A DNA stretch of 64,000 nt from Nitrospira sp. BO4 (GCA_030144965.1 JAMPUU010000014.1:72426-136425); one strand, 5' to 3'; positions 9,356 through 19,079 are shown, counted from the stretch's first letter. The notes: a model not told the origin generated them from the letters alone. Numbers and translations are program-made.

Positions 9356-11200
9356 CTAATCGAGCTCGAATTCTTTTTGCCAGTTCGTATCATTCGTCAA
9401 AGGTTTTTGCTGTGACTTATACAGGACGCAATTCTCCAGCACGAGTACGTCCATTTCTGTTCGCATGAAGCACCGATAGGCATCCTCCGGTGTGCTCACG
9501 ATCGGCTCTCCTCGAACATTGAAGGATGTATTCACCAGAACAGGGTAGCCTGTCTGTGCTCCAAACGCCTTGAGGAGCCGGTAATAGCGGGGATTGGTCT
9601 CCTCATGAACGGTCTGAATCCTCGCGGAATAATCCAGGTGAGTGACCGCAGGAATATCCGACCGCGGAACATTCAGCAGGTCAATACCCCAGAGTCCGGC
9701 ATGTTCAGCAGGCAAAGGGAGCCGTCGTTTCTCCGCGACCGGCGCCACCAGCAGCATGTAGGGGCTATCGGCGTTCATCTCAAAGAAATCCGACACGTGC
9801 TCCCGCAAAACCGAAGGAGCGAATGGACGAAACGATTCGCGATACTTGATCTTCAGGTTCATTACGGACTGCATCTTGGTGTTGCGGGCATCGCCGAGGA
9901 TGCTTCGACCGCCGAGGGCGCGCGGACCGAACTCCATTCGACCTTGCAACCATCCCACCACCTTCCCGTCGGCAAGATCCTTCGCCACACGATCGAAGAG
10001 CGCCTCGTCATCGAGCAGGTCATATGGGGCATCGGCTTGCTTGAGAAACTGTTCAATTTCGGCAGTGGTATGTTTTGGGCCCAGATAACTCCCCTTCATC
10101 TTATCAACGCCGGTGGCATGCCTCGGCTGATTCTCGTATTGATGCCACGCGGTTAGCGCGGCACCGACCGCTCCACCCGCATCCCCGGCTGCCGGCTGAA
10201 TCCAGATGCCCTTGAAAGGGCCTTCACGTAGGATCCGACCATTTCCTACGCAATTGAGCGCCACACCGCCGGCCATGCAGAGATACTCGACTCCGGTTTC
10301 ACGGTGAAGCGTCTTGGTCACGCGAAGCATCACTTCTTCCGTCACCTCCTGGATCGATCGGGCGAGGTCCATTTCTCGCTGGGTGAGTTTACTTTCTTGC
10401 TTTCTGGGAGGCCCGCCGAACAAGTCATTGAACTTATCCCCCGTCATGGTCAATCCGGTGCAATAGTTGAAATAATCCATGTTCAAACGAAATGTCCCGT
10501 CGGGTTTGAGATCGAGCACATGACCATAAATCGCTTTGACGAACTTGGGCTCGCCATAGGGCGCCAGCCCCATCACCTTGTACTCACCCGAATTGACCTT
10601 GAACCCTGTGTAGTACGTGAAGGCTGAATAGAGAAGCCCGAGAGAATGAGGGAAAGGAATTTCCCAGAGCGGCGTCAAGGAGTTTCCATCACCGAGCCAT
10701 GCGGACGTCGTCGCCCATTCCCCTACTCCGTCCATGCAGAGCACGACCGCTTTGTCATAGGGCGACGGATAGAAGGCGGAAGCCGCATGCGATTCATGGT
10801 GCTCGCCGAATAACAGAGGGGGAAGTTCCGACTGCTTCATCCCCGGAACCAGAGCGGTGAATTCCTTCGCCAGCAGATTCCGGAGCAGCAGCTTTTCTTT
10901 CAACCACACCGGCATCGCCGCGACAAACGACTGAAGCCCCTTCGGAGCAAAAGCCAGGTAGGTTTCGATCAACCGCTCAAATTTCACGAGCGGCTTATCA
11001 TAAAAGACGATGTACTGGAGATCAGCCAGCGAGATCCCCCCTTCTGCCAAACAGTAGTTGACCGCATGAGCAGGGAACCCCGGATCATGTTTTTTTCTGG
11101 TAAACCGTTCTTCCTGAGCAGCCGCGATAATGTCTCCATCACGAACGAGACACGCCGCACTATCGTGGTAGAAGGCCGAGATACCAAGGATATTACTCAT
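9356..11200 (-). CDS. NodU/CmcH-type carbamoyltransferase
   Basis: A 614-residue enzyme that transfers a carbamoyl group from carbamoyl phosphate, through a carbamoyl-adenylate, to a hydroxyl of a sugar or other acceptor. The N-terminal HSP70/actin-like domain begins ILGISAFYHDSAACLV and contains EERFTRKKHD and GEHHESHAASAFYPSPYDKA. The C-terminal domain contains GRMEFGPRALGGRSIL and NTSFNVRGEPIV, both typical of the family. The start has GGAGAAAGG upstream. It lies between the WlbC-like aminotransferase and SxtJ on one strand. It probably decorates the polysaccharide or a precursor; the acceptor is unknown. Confidence 0.92.
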   Translation of the reverse strand: MSNILGISAFYHDSAACLVRDGDIIAAAQEERFTRKKHDPGFPAHAVNYCLAEGGISLADLQYIVFYDKPLVKFERLIETYLAFAPKGLQSFVAAMPVWLKEKLLLRNLLAKEFTALVPGMKQSELPPLLFGEHHESHAASAFYPSPYDKAVVLCMDGVGEWATTSAWLGDGNSLTPLWEIPFPHSLGLLYSAFTYYTGFKVNSGEYKVMGLAPYGEPKFVKAIYGHVLDLKPDGTFRLNMDYFNYCTGLTMTGDKFNDLFGGPPRKQESKLTQREMDLARSIQEVTEEVMLRVTKTLHRETGVEYLCMAGGVALNCVGNGRILREGPFKGIWIQPAAGDAGGAVGAALTAWHQYENQPRHATGVDKMKGSYLGPKHTTAEIEQFLKQADAPYDLLDDEALFDRVAKDLADGKVVGWLQGRMEFGPRALGGRSILGDARNTKMQSVMNLKIKYRESFRPFAPSVLREHVSDFFEMNADSPYMLLVAPVAEKRRLPLPAEHAGLWGIDLLNVPRSDIPAVTHLDYSARIQTVHEETNPRYYRLLKAFGAQTGYPVLVNTSFNVRGEPIVSTPEDAYRCFMRTEMDVLVLENCVLYKSQQKPLTNDTNWQKEFELD

Positions 11201-11239
11201 GATCCCTTTCTCCGCATTGTGTTGAACATTCCGCCGAAC

Positions 11240-12376
11240 TTATCGGTAGAACGCAGCGATAACCTCGACAACCTCAGACTGCTGTTCTGCCGTCAACTCC
11301 GGGTAGATCGGAATCGCGACGGTCTCTTTCGCTGCCCCTTCGGATTCAGGGAAGTCTCCCTCTTTGTAACCCAGGTATCGGAAGCATTCTTGTAAATGGA
11401 AGGGAACCGGGTAGTAGATCTCCGCCCCGATCCCTTTCTGTTTCAGATATGCCATGAGATCGTCTCGCCGCTCCACGCGGAGCACGAATTGATTGTAAAT
11501 GTGATAATGCTTCGCGTTTGAGGCCCGATACACGGCCTCCGGCAATCGCACTTTCCCCTTCTGCACGAGACCACTCTGCTGAAATAGCGCCTCATACCTG
11601 ATGGCATTCTCTTGCCGGCGTTTGGTCCATCCATCGAGATAATTGAGCTTTACGTTCAGAACCGCGGCCTGAATCGTATCGAGCCGGAAGTTTCCTCCGA
11701 TTAATTTATGGTAATACTTCGGCTTACTCCCGTGGACGCGCAGGACTCGCATCCGCTCTGCGAGATCCGGGTCGTTGGTCACAGCCATTCCCCCATCACC
11801 CAAACACCCTAGATTCTTGCTCGGAAAAAATGAGAGGCAACCGATCGTACCCATACTGCAGGCCCGTCGGCCATCTCGGTACTCCGAGCCGATAGCTTGT
11901 GCTGCATCTTCGATGACGCCAAAATTGTGCCGTCTGGCGACATCCATGATCGGCGCCATATCGGCACATTGCCCGTAGAGATGGACCGGAATGATGGCTT
12001 TAGTCTTGGTTGTCACCGCCGAGTCAAGCTTGGCTGGGTCGAGATTGTAGGTCGTGGAATCGATATCCACGAGTACCGGCTTGCCTCCGAGCCGCACGAC
12101 AGCCCCGGCCGTTGCGAAGAATGAATAGGGGGTGGTAATGACCTCGTCACCAGGACCCACACCGAGAGCCATGAGAGCGACCAGGAGCGCGTCGGTTCCT
12201 GAGGTCACACCGATACCGTATTTGGACTGGCAATAGGCGGCAACCCGCTCCTCCAGCTTGCCCACCTCAGGTCCCAGGATAAACGCTTGACTCCGAAAAG
12301 TCTGTTCCAACGCCGCCATAATCTCTTTGTGCAGCGGTTCGTGATGTGCCTTTAAGTCAAGTAACGGAACACCCAT
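11240..12376 (-). CDS. DegT family aminotransferase, WlbC/WbpE-like
   Basis: A 378-residue PLP aminotransferase with VIEDAAQAIG (Asp157) and SFFPSKNLGCLGDGG (Lys187 as Schiff-base lysine). The opening MGVPLLDLKAHHEPLHKEI resembles enzymes that aminate UDP-3-keto-2-acetamido sugars (WbpE/WlbC). The gene directly upstream on the same strand encodes a fused 3-dehydrogenase and N-acetyltransferase, which completes the WlbA-WlbC-WlbB logic for adding a 3-acetamido group to a UDP-HexNAc-type sugar. Substrate assignment is inference. AGGAGAA precedes the ATG, and only 14 bases separate it from the fusion gene. Confidence 0.9.
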   Translation of the reverse strand: MGVPLLDLKAHHEPLHKEIMAALEQTFRSQAFILGPEVGKLEERVAAYCQSKYGIGVTSGTDALLVALMALGVGPGDEVITTPYSFFATAGAVVRLGGKPVLVDIDSTTYNLDPAKLDSAVTTKTKAIIPVHLYGQCADMAPIMDVARRHNFGVIEDAAQAIGSEYRDGRRACSMGTIGCLSFFPSKNLGCLGDGGMAVTNDPDLAERMRVLRVHGSKPKYYHKLIGGNFRLDTIQAAVLNVKLNYLDGWTKRRQENAIRYEALFQQSGLVQKGKVRLPEAVYRASNAKHYHIYNQFVLRVERRDDLMAYLKQKGIGAEIYYPVPFHLQECFRYLGYKEGDFPESEGAAKETVAIPIYPELTAEQQSEVVEVIAAFYR

Positions 12377-12390
12377 GAAATTCTCCTTTC

Positions 12391-13974
12391 TTAGACTGCA
12401 GTCATCCCAGTCTGCTCGGCTCGATAGTGCTGTCCACAGGCCGGACAGGCGGCCTTCTTGTCATCGACGCGGAGCTTGACTCCGCACACACACATCCAAC
12501 CCGTGATCCGACCAGGATTGCCGACCACGAGCGCATGATCCGGCACATCTTTGGTCACAACAGCCCCCGCTCCGATGAAGGCATATCGCCCGATCGTAAT
12601 TCCGCACAGGATGGTCGAATTCGCTCCCAGTGTGGCTCCTCGCCGCACGAGGGTGTGTTTGAGCTCCTTCATCCGCGGAATCTCGCTCCGAGGATTAAAG
12701 ACGTTGGTAAACACCATCGATGGCCCGCAAAAGACGTGATCTTCGAGTGTCACACCTTCGTACACAGACACATTGTTTTGAATCTTGACATTGTTGCCGA
12801 CAATGGCATGAGGACCGACGACAACATTCTGGCCGATCTTGCAGTTCTTGCCAATACGCGATCCTTTAAGAATATGTGACGTGTGCCAGATGCTCGTTCC
12901 CTCGCCGATCTCCACGCCGTCATCAACGAAGGCTGATTCATGAGCGAAGTACGGGCTGTCCGTCCGGATCGTCGACGGAGTCGGGTGAGATGAGGCCTGT
13001 TCGAGCGCTTCCTGACATCGCTGCAGAACGGATAACACGCGCAGCCCTTCTTCACCATCTGTTCTCGGCTTGCTCCGCGTGGCCACACACTCCAGGAAAT
13101 GCTGGCATTCAGCTCGTAGAGGCTCTCCTTGATCCAGGTCAATCGGATGGGCATCTGCCTTGTTCGCGATCGGAAGATTGTCTTTCCAGTCGATCGAATG
13201 CGGATAGAGGAGCAGCTTATCCTTTTTCTCCAAGTCATCGAAGACCGCCATTTGCCGGTCACCCACCACGATCAATTTCTGTTCTTTGAACGGGTGCAGC
13301 CAGGAGACAAAAATATGAGCCTTGACGCCACTTGGGAACGACAGGAGACTGATCGTGACATCGGCGATCTGTTGGTGAAGATAATTGCCACCCTGCGCCC
13401 TGACCATATCGGGTGTTTCGTTCAACAATCCGAGGATCACGGAGATATCATGTGGCGCGAAACTCCAGAGAATGTTTTCCTCCCGCCGAATCTTGCCAAG
13501 ATTCAAACGGTTCGAATAGATGTACTGAATACGCCCTAAGTCGCCCGCACGAATCAGTTCCTTCAGTTTCAGCACCGCCGGATGATACCAGAGGAGGTGA
13601 CCTACCATGAGAATACGATGGGTTTTCTTGGCCAAGGCAACGAGTTCTGCGCCTTCTTGGACTGATAGACAGAGCGGCTTCTCCACGAACACATCCTTGC
13701 CCGCCAGCAGCGCCTCTCTCACGGAATCGGCATGTCCTTCCGCCGGTGTGGCAATCGCCACTGCGCGAATCGTGTTATCTCTCAACACATCCGAATACGC
13801 TCTGAACAACTTGACTCCGGGATACGGCTGCTTGAAAGACTCCAACCGTTCAGCCTCGCTGTCACAGATGGCTCCCAGCGAGTTCAGACCAGAGAAGTTA
13901 CGCACCAAGTTTTTTCCCCAATAACCGGCCCCAACGACTGCTACCTTAACGCTACCTGATGCATCACCAATCAT
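12391..13974 (-). CDS. Fusion: Gfo/Idh/MocA oxidoreductase (WlbA-like) + LbH acyltransferase (WlbB-like) + zinc ribbon
   Basis: A 527-residue three-part protein. Residues 1 to about 335 form a Gfo/Idh/MocA NAD-dependent oxidoreductase with [17 protein letters not shown] for dinucleotide binding and FVEKPLCL, the EKP motif. Residues about 345-490 form a left-handed beta-helix N-acetyltransferase with hexapeptide repeats ([20 protein letters not shown]) and a terminal [16 protein letters not shown] loop. The last 35 residues contain CVCG...CPACG, a probable zinc ribbon. WlbA-type dehydrogenases oxidise C3 of UDP-GlcNAcA, and WlbB-type enzymes acetylate the 3-amino group made by WlbC. Here the two non-consecutive steps share one polypeptide next to the WlbC-like gene. 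AGGAGGAAG lies ahead of the ATG. Confidence 0.9.
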   Translation of the reverse strand: MIGDASGSVKVAVVGAGYWGKNLVRNFSGLNSLGAICDSEAERLESFKQPYPGVKLFRAYSDVLRDNTIRAVAIATPAEGHADSVREALLAGKDVFVEKPLCLSVQEGAELVALAKKTHRILMVGHLLWYHPAVLKLKELIRAGDLGRIQYIYSNRLNLGKIRREENILWSFAPHDISVILGLLNETPDMVRAQGGNYLHQQIADVTISLLSFPSGVKAHIFVSWLHPFKEQKLIVVGDRQMAVFDDLEKKDKLLLYPHSIDWKDNLPIANKADAHPIDLDQGEPLRAECQHFLECVATRSKPRTDGEEGLRVLSVLQRCQEALEQASSHPTPSTIRTDSPYFAHESAFVDDGVEIGEGTSIWHTSHILKGSRIGKNCKIGQNVVVGPHAIVGNNVKIQNNVSVYEGVTLEDHVFCGPSMVFTNVFNPRSEIPRMKELKHTLVRRGATLGANSTILCGITIGRYAFIGAGAVVTKDVPDHALVVGNPGRITGWMCVCGVKLRVDDKKAACPACGQHYRAEQTGMTAV

Positions 13975-14184
13975 GCTTTTCTTCCTCCTGCATCAATAAA
14001 CGGGCTGAGCCCACACGATGGAATCAAACATTCTGAACCTTGCCGTGGCTATGTTCAACCCGATTTCACATGTGTCGGAACGGCAACCTCTAGTGTCGAC
14101 CTGGAAGACGGTACGCCTTAGGCTCTTGGTCTGAAACCCCCAAACAATGTGCTTCGTTGCAGCAGCATAAGGGGTGGAACGTCG

Positions 14185-14310
14185 ATGGTCTTGCTTCGCG
14201 AGGCGGTACTAATGCTCGTCACACGACAACGTACCAGCATTTCATCACAGAGTCCCGTGTTTTAGAAGCCTTCTCTGCAAAACACCGGATAACAAGAGCG
14301 GCCGTCCGAG
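14185..14310 (-). pseudogene. Decayed internal fragment of a GT2 glycosyltransferase
   Basis: Read on the minus strand, 14310 down to about 14190 encodes YPVFCREGF*NTGLCDEMLV and then drifts. It aligns with YPVFRREVFEKVGLYDEMLV (about residues 157-176) of the intact glycosyltransferase at 16939-17967, with similarity also at DNA level. It contains a stop codon and frame changes, so it is a dead copy. The neighbouring bases 13975-14184 show no gene. Confidence 0.6.
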
Positions 14311-14369
14311 CGCGATGACCAGCCGGCTCAGCGTTCTACCTAAGAATGAAGGCCATATAGTGAGTATTG

Positions 14370-15040
14370 AACACCTTGAGTCGTTCGAGCAGGTAGCAGA
14401 GTGACCAGGTATAGGGAGCCATCAAGCGGACCAAGGGCAGGGCAGGACCAGACTAACTCGTCAAAATTCGATCTGACAACCTGGGAACAGCTGACGGATC
14501 TCGTTCTTTCCAATGCCACTGACGTCTTTGTTTCGGGGATCTCGCACAAAGAAGTCATACCATATAATGGAACCATCCTCCTTCAGCACACGCAACATTT
14601 CAGAAGCGATCTTTCGCTTCATGTCCGAATCCAAAATAGACGAAAACACAGTGAATTGGACGATCACATCGAAAGACCAGTCTGGAAATCCAAGCCTCTC
14701 GGCACTGCCGCTCTCCAACCTGACACCGGAGGGGCAGCTCGCTTGGCAGCATCGATGCGTCAATCGAGAGGATCAATGCCCGTTAGGTTCTCCGGTGTCG
14801 CACCCAGTTTAACAAATTCGCAAATCAAGTGGCCTGAACCGCATCCAATGTCAGAATAGTTTTAGTCTCAAACAAGTCCACGCCGTGTTCGGCCAGCAAG
14901 CCAAACACCGCCCGTTCCAACTCCTGAAACCAGAAAAGCTGTCCTTTATTAAACCACGAATGCAGCCGACTTTTTCGGTCCGACGCCGCTTATACACATC
15001 TGAATCCAACCCTCTTTTTGTTGCACAGCTTCCCTCAGAC
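14370..15040 (-). pseudogene. Decayed class I SAM-dependent methyltransferase
   Basis: The reading moves through at least three frames. Pieces in order are DVYKRRRTEK, WFNKGQLFWFQELERAVFGL, LLAEHGVDLFETKTIL, then DIGCGSGHLICEFVKLGA (the SAM-binding motif I) and TGIDPLD followed by a TGA stop. A frameshift precedes SGVRLESGSAERLGFPDWSFDVIVQFTVF and MLRVLKEDGSIIWYDF. Together they trace a type 11 methyltransferase of about 240 residues, broken by at least one stop and several indels. The intact stretch 14461-14763 could still be read as an isolated short frame but lacks motif I. Confidence 0.7.
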
Positions 15041-15076
15041 GACAGATAGTTTCCTGTACGGCTCCCTTCCCCTGCA

Positions 15077-15229
15077 TTAGAATAACGTATAGATAAAAGG
15101 AGCGACGGCTGAACCCTGTGTCAACACAATCAATGTACCGAACAAAAGCAGAACCACCAGGATCGGCAACAGCCAGAATTTTTTTCGTTCCTTCATGAAC
15201 GCCCACAATTCCATGACAGCTTCTTTCAT
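15077..15229 (-). CDS. DUF5989-like small membrane protein (50 aa)
   Basis: A 50-residue frame from an ATG at 15229 with GGAGGAG ahead of it. It begins MKEAVMELWAFMKERKKFW, has one strong membrane helix (about residues 19-37) and ends AVAPFIYTLF. This matches the small DUF5989 proteins that usually follow carbamoyltransferase and SxtJ genes in surface-sugar loci. The function is unknown. Here it is separated from those partners by the Wlb-like genes and two pseudogenes, and it follows the polysaccharide deacetylase on the same strand with a gap of 170 bases in which I see nothing else. Confidence 0.82.
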   Translation of the reverse strand: MKEAVMELWAFMKERKKFWLLPILVVLLLFGTLIVLTQGSAVAPFIYTLF

Positions 15230-15399
15230 GCAACTCCTCCATTACCCAAATATGCGTCTATTCATTGAAAACAGTACGGTAGAACGAGGCCACACTTTAA
15301 CCATCGACGGTCGGATTAGACTGGACTTTTCTTGTGACCCACACGCTGTGCCGCTTTTCGGCGAACGTATCTCACGTTGCAGCTAAAGTTCAAGCACCG

Positions 15400-16299
15400 C
15401 TATTGAACTCGTAGTTGTACTCTAACCTGTTCGGGGGGATCCAATTTCAAGCTATGGAGATGAAAATCGGACCACTGTTGTAAGGAAAGCATGTCGCACA
15501 TCGCTTGCCCACCGAAACATTTCACAAAAGATCGGAAGCGTGGTTCAAACCATCTCCGTCCTGCTCCTTGGTGAAATTGAACCTTCCGCGGGACGCGGAC
15601 CGGAATCTCCCTAAATTCATGGACGTCGAACTCATAAGGATGGCAGTAAAAGACAAACGGAGCCACTGTCATGATCTTCCGGGCACAGTATCGACTGGCA
15701 AAGCCAGGCAACAGACGATGATACCCGCCTCCCCCGACCGGCAAATTTCTTCCGAGCGCGCGGAACGTGGCCAAAGGAGCCTCTAAAATGCTAGCACTTT
15801 GACCGAGACGAACCCGAACCGGGAGGACGGGCCAGCCGGCGATTCCATACCGAGGCATTTGAGCCGGCACGATGCTGGAGTCGTATTCAAAGCCAGCCTC
15901 CGCGAGCGCGTCCAGCGCCCACAGCGTGTCTTGAACAATTGAGAAATCAGGGGCGCGATATCCTTTCACAGGCTTGCCGATGATCTGCTCGAGGAGATCC
16001 TTCGAGCGGCGGATATCGGCTAGAAATTCATCTGGAGACTGACTGCCGATTTCCAAGTGTCCGTGTCCATGACATGCCACTTCATGCCCATCAGCCTCAA
16101 TCTCCTTCACAACCTCTGGAAATCGTTCGGCAAGCTTGCCGAGCACGAACATGGTAGAGCGTACCTCGGTTTCACGTAGAAGTCGAAGCACTCGGCGGGT
16201 GTTCTCAGCCGCTCGGTCCGTGATTGGAAGACTGTGGTCCCACGTGGATTGAGGCCAGTCTTCGACGTCGATGGAGATGACTGGTGGACCGTAACTCAT
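15400..16299 (-). CDS. Polysaccharide deacetylase with DUF3473-type C-terminus
   Basis: A 299-residue carbohydrate esterase 4 (NodB-like) protein with the metal-site motifs SIDVEDW (Asp11, Asp14) and CHGHGHL (His77, His81), and the later RAPDFS motif. The C-terminal part contains FYCHPYEFD and GRRWFEPRF, as in DUF3473 deacetylases found in exosortase-associated and other exopolysaccharide loci. It would remove N-acetyl groups from a surface polysaccharide. No signal peptide is evident, so a lipid-linked or cytoplasmic intermediate is possible. Its ATG overlaps the stop of the upstream methyltransferase in an ATGA junction, so the two are coupled. Confidence 0.9.
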   Translation of the reverse strand: MSYGPPVISIDVEDWPQSTWDHSLPITDRAAENTRRVLRLLRETEVRSTMFVLGKLAERFPEVVKEIEADGHEVACHGHGHLEIGSQSPDEFLADIRRSKDLLEQIIGKPVKGYRAPDFSIVQDTLWALDALAEAGFEYDSSIVPAQMPRYGIAGWPVLPVRVRLGQSASILEAPLATFRALGRNLPVGGGGYHRLLPGFASRYCARKIMTVAPFVFYCHPYEFDVHEFREIPVRVPRKVQFHQGAGRRWFEPRFRSFVKCFGGQAMCDMLSLQQWSDFHLHSLKLDPPEQVRVQLRVQ

Positions 16300-16955
16300 G
16301 GCTTTAAACTGACATGGAAGTCCATGCCGGCTCCGGGGATTTTCTGAATGCGAACATCGGAAAACCCTGCTGCGGCAGAGAGTCGGCGAATCCCGTCCTC
16401 ATTATAGAAGTAAACCGGACATTGCCTCAGTTGGTACCGGAATTTCCGGAACGGCGTTCTGAACCAATGTTCGCTGGGAAAAGATATAACAGCTAAACGC
16501 TTGACCAGCGGTCGAAGAGCCTTCAAGAAGGCTTGCGGATCTTCCACATAGTCCATGACGCCCATGACAATCGCGAGATCATGCGGCTCTACCCGTGCTC
16601 CCGGGAAGATTCCTTCAACCAACGTACACCGATTCTCGGCTATCCCCATCTGATTAAGGCGTTGGCGCACAAGAGTCAGCATATTGGGAGCTGGGTCGAG
16701 TCCGGTGATCCGATCCGCTCCCCGTTTGAAGGCTTCGGCAATATAGGGACCGGAGCCGCATCCTATATCCAGCACCGTCCCCCCTTTTAGCTGCTCCCCC
16801 AGCGCTTCGAACGTCAGGGCATACCGAATAAACATGTCACTCCGGAACGTGGAATCCACCCAGCGCATGAACGGATTCCGCTTTTGGTCGTAAATGGTGT
16901 CAAAGGCTTCGGCAAAGCTGTTGAAAAAGGTTGCCGCATTATGCTCCTGATTCAT
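16296..16955 (-). CDS. Class I SAM-dependent methyltransferase
   Basis: A 219-residue methyltransferase with motif I VLDIGCGSGPYIAE, acidic motif II TGLDPAPNML and a post-I region LAIVMGVMDYVEDP. The ATG at 16955 is chosen over an ATG at 16982 because AAAGGAGA sits at the correct distance. The start overlaps the 3' end of the upstream glycosyltransferase by 17 bases, and the end forms an ATGA overlap with the deacetylase. The three genes form a tight unit. The acceptor, probably a sugar hydroxyl or amine, is not known. Confidence 0.88.
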   Translation of the reverse strand: MNQEHNAATFFNSFAEAFDTIYDQKRNPFMRWVDSTFRSDMFIRYALTFEALGEQLKGGTVLDIGCGSGPYIAEAFKRGADRITGLDPAPNMLTLVRQRLNQMGIAENRCTLVEGIFPGARVEPHDLAIVMGVMDYVEDPQAFLKALRPLVKRLAVISFPSEHWFRTPFRKFRYQLRQCPVYFYNEDGIRRLSAAAGFSDVRIQKIPGAGMDFHVSLKP

Positions 16956-17967
16956 GACATTCTCCTTTGTTGCTCTGTCCACTCTGCGCCGGACGATCGA
17001 CGCCCTTCACCAGCCCACGCACAAATCCCGCAGCATACGCCAAGTGCATAATGGCAGCTGCGACAGGGAAAAGTACCGCCACCCGCCAATCACCATGACC
17101 CCTCTGAGTCACTCCAACCGTCAGTAAGGTTACTCCATAAAGGACCGGGATCGTTGCAGCAGTCAGTCGCCACCACCCCGGCAGAGACAAACCCAAGATC
17201 ACACTCATCAACATGACCGTCATAAATACGGGTGGCACGATCTGTCGAAAAGACGCGGGAATCCGATGTTTCCTTAACACCGCCACCCGCCAGTACCCGT
17301 ACTCGTAATACTGCCTGAAGAGTCTGGACGGTGTCTCGCGGATAAAATAAGAGTATCGGGCGCGCGGTGAAATAAAGACCTTTTCCCCATGCTTAGCAAG
17401 CCGGTAGTTGAGCTCATCATCTTGATTACGAACCAACATTTCATCATAGAGCCCGACTTTTTCAAACACTTCTCTGCGAAATACCGGATAGCACGCCCCT
17501 TCGGCATAACCTTCATAAGTCGGGTATCGATGTTTGGCATTGCCGATTCCAACAGGGTGGGACATCGCGGCCGCAACGGCCTGACCGAAGAGACCCTTTC
17601 CCATGCTCACAGCCGGTCCGCCAACACAGGACACTTCAGGGTGCTCTTGAAGAAGAGCGGCGCATGTCGACAGGTAATCAGGAGCATACTGACAATGGGC
17701 TCCCAGAATGGCGATATATCGACCACGGGCCTCACGAATGCCCGCGTTCATCGCGCAGGGTGTAACACGCTTGGGATTATCAACAACCCGCAACTCAGGA
17801 TATTCCGACATGAGACGTTTCAAAATTTCTCGGGTACCGTCCTCTGAAAGCCCGTCCGCCACAATAATTTCCAAACCTTCCGGCGGACGGTCCTGGTTCA
17901 TAATCGACCGTACACAGGTCTCAATGTATTGGCGCTCATTACGACACGGTATGACAACGGAAAGCAT
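16939..17967 (-). CDS. Glycosyltransferase family 2, ExoA-like, membrane anchored
   Basis: A 342-residue GT-A enzyme beginning LSVVIPCRNERQYIETCVRS. IIVADGLSEDGT contacts the nucleotide, and ARGRYIAILGAHCQ stands where the DXD-like motif is expected. VRNQDDELNYRL is the acceptor-side motif typical of ExoA-type succinoglycan glycosyltransferases. Three to four hydrophobic helices in residues 235-325 anchor it. It is first in a coupled unit with a methyltransferase and a deacetylase. A dead fragment of a close copy lies at 14185-14310, so this gene was once duplicated. Confidence 0.9.
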   Translation of the reverse strand: MLSVVIPCRNERQYIETCVRSIMNQDRPPEGLEIIVADGLSEDGTREILKRLMSEYPELRVVDNPKRVTPCAMNAGIREARGRYIAILGAHCQYAPDYLSTCAALLQEHPEVSCVGGPAVSMGKGLFGQAVAAAMSHPVGIGNAKHRYPTYEGYAEGACYPVFRREVFEKVGLYDEMLVRNQDDELNYRLAKHGEKVFISPRARYSYFIRETPSRLFRQYYEYGYWRVAVLRKHRIPASFRQIVPPVFMTVMLMSVILGLSLPGWWRLTAATIPVLYGVTLLTVGVTQRGHGDWRVAVLFPVAAAIMHLAYAAGFVRGLVKGVDRPAQSGQSNKGECHESGA

Positions 17968-18064
17968 AAGAATTTCCTTACCAAAAGCGAGGACTCTAGA
18001 AGATACTATCGAAACTCTTGACGTGGTGGAGAAAGAACAAGTTTTTTTGAATATTGATTACCGA

Positions 18065-18175
18065 TCACACTCCAGCGATCAAATCCATCCTTCTCTTCGG
18101 TGCGCGCAACACTCCAAAGCGATATTTCGCTTCATGTCCGAATCAGAATAGACGAAAAACGCTCAGTTGCACAAG
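18065..18175 (-). pseudogene. Short methyltransferase fragment, second decayed copy
   Basis: About 75 bases around 18100-18172 match 14590-14665 closely at DNA level (shared text around GCGAT.TTTCGCTTCATGTCCGAATC). The 14.6 kb copy lies inside the decayed methyltransferase, so this is a second relic of the same gene. It sits directly upstream of the intact GT2 gene, mirroring the order of the two decayed genes at 14.2-15.0 kb. Confidence 0.6.
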
Positions 18176-19062
18176 AATCCCTTTGATTTCAAGTGACAAT
18201 GCCAGTTTCAGTTATCAAGTAAATCCATACGCATTCCAAACTCTTAACACCAGATCAGCGGTCTTGTATTAAACGCAAACTAGAGCCGACTTTCTTCTCG
18301 TGGCACCGCTTCTCTGGTGAGATAAGATCGCGCTCTTACCGTATTCAGATAGTTCACATATGCATTTATGCATTAAACCCCTCGCCGATCTTTGAGCGTA
18401 CAGTTGGCGAAACATAGATGAAAATTGTATAGAGTTCTTTCTGCACAGTCCCATAAAATATCACAAGGTTTGGCATCAAAAATAATCGTTTGTTTCAATT
18501 GTTTACATATTCCCGTTTGCAACACAAACCAAACAACACGGACCAGTTCCATACCTGCAAGCAATATTATGAATTCAGGAGAAACGCGCATCCGTAGACC
18601 TCCAATACACCCACATGCAAGCGTCAGCATAGCTAATCTCAAAGGAGCATCACGAGTCAACTGGGATCAATTGTGCCGTTGTCCCCGTCACTACGCGATG
18701 CAGACCACTGGCTGAAGCGGCAAAGCCTAAATACCCTCCCCCGAGTAGAAGATATCCTAAATCCCATTCTTGAATGTCATGCTGGAAGCCATCAGCAGCA
18801 ACAACTTTGGCGCGATCAACTTCCTCCACGACTGTTAGGTGACCTGGAGCGCCTCCGAAACGAATCGCACTGGCTGCCTTCACGCGCGTGCAATTATCCT
18901 ATTTCAACGCGTCCTGGAGCAGTTGGCATAAAGATGAGGCCGATAGATTTCAGTGTCTCTTTCAACCTACGCAACCTACAGGCTGACAATCGTTCTGGAT
19001 TAGCTTGAACAGATTTTCTTCAAACTTCTCATTATTTTATCGTTCCATTTACCAACACCAAG
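18176..19062. other. Gene-free interval upstream of the beta-helix genes
   Basis: I see no supportable gene here. Two minus-strand frames (18373-18660 and 18650-18883) have some hydrophobic or glycine-rich stretches, but no recognisable family, no good ribosome site and different frames. They may be relics of a lost gene. A CACGCGCGTG palindrome lies near 18880. The right end holds the sigma-54-type promoter of the first beta-helix gene. Confidence 0.5.
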
Positions 19063-19079
19063 TTGGCACGATCGTTGCT
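19063..19079 (+). promoter_or_regulatory. Sigma-54 (-24/-12) promoter, full consensus match
   Basis: The 17 bases TTGGCACGATCGTTGCT satisfy every position of the RpoN consensus YTGGCACGRNNNTTGCW. GG is at 19065-19066 and GC at 19077-19078, the required 12-base step. Transcription would start near 19090, leaving about 40 bases of leader before the ATG at 19132. A sigma-54 promoter implies activation by an AAA+ enhancer-binding protein, which is not encoded in this window. Confidence 0.85.

Noticed and set aside
18650..18883. Minus-strand glycine-rich frame
   Set aside because: No ribosome site or recognisable domain; next to decayed genes, so at best a relic.
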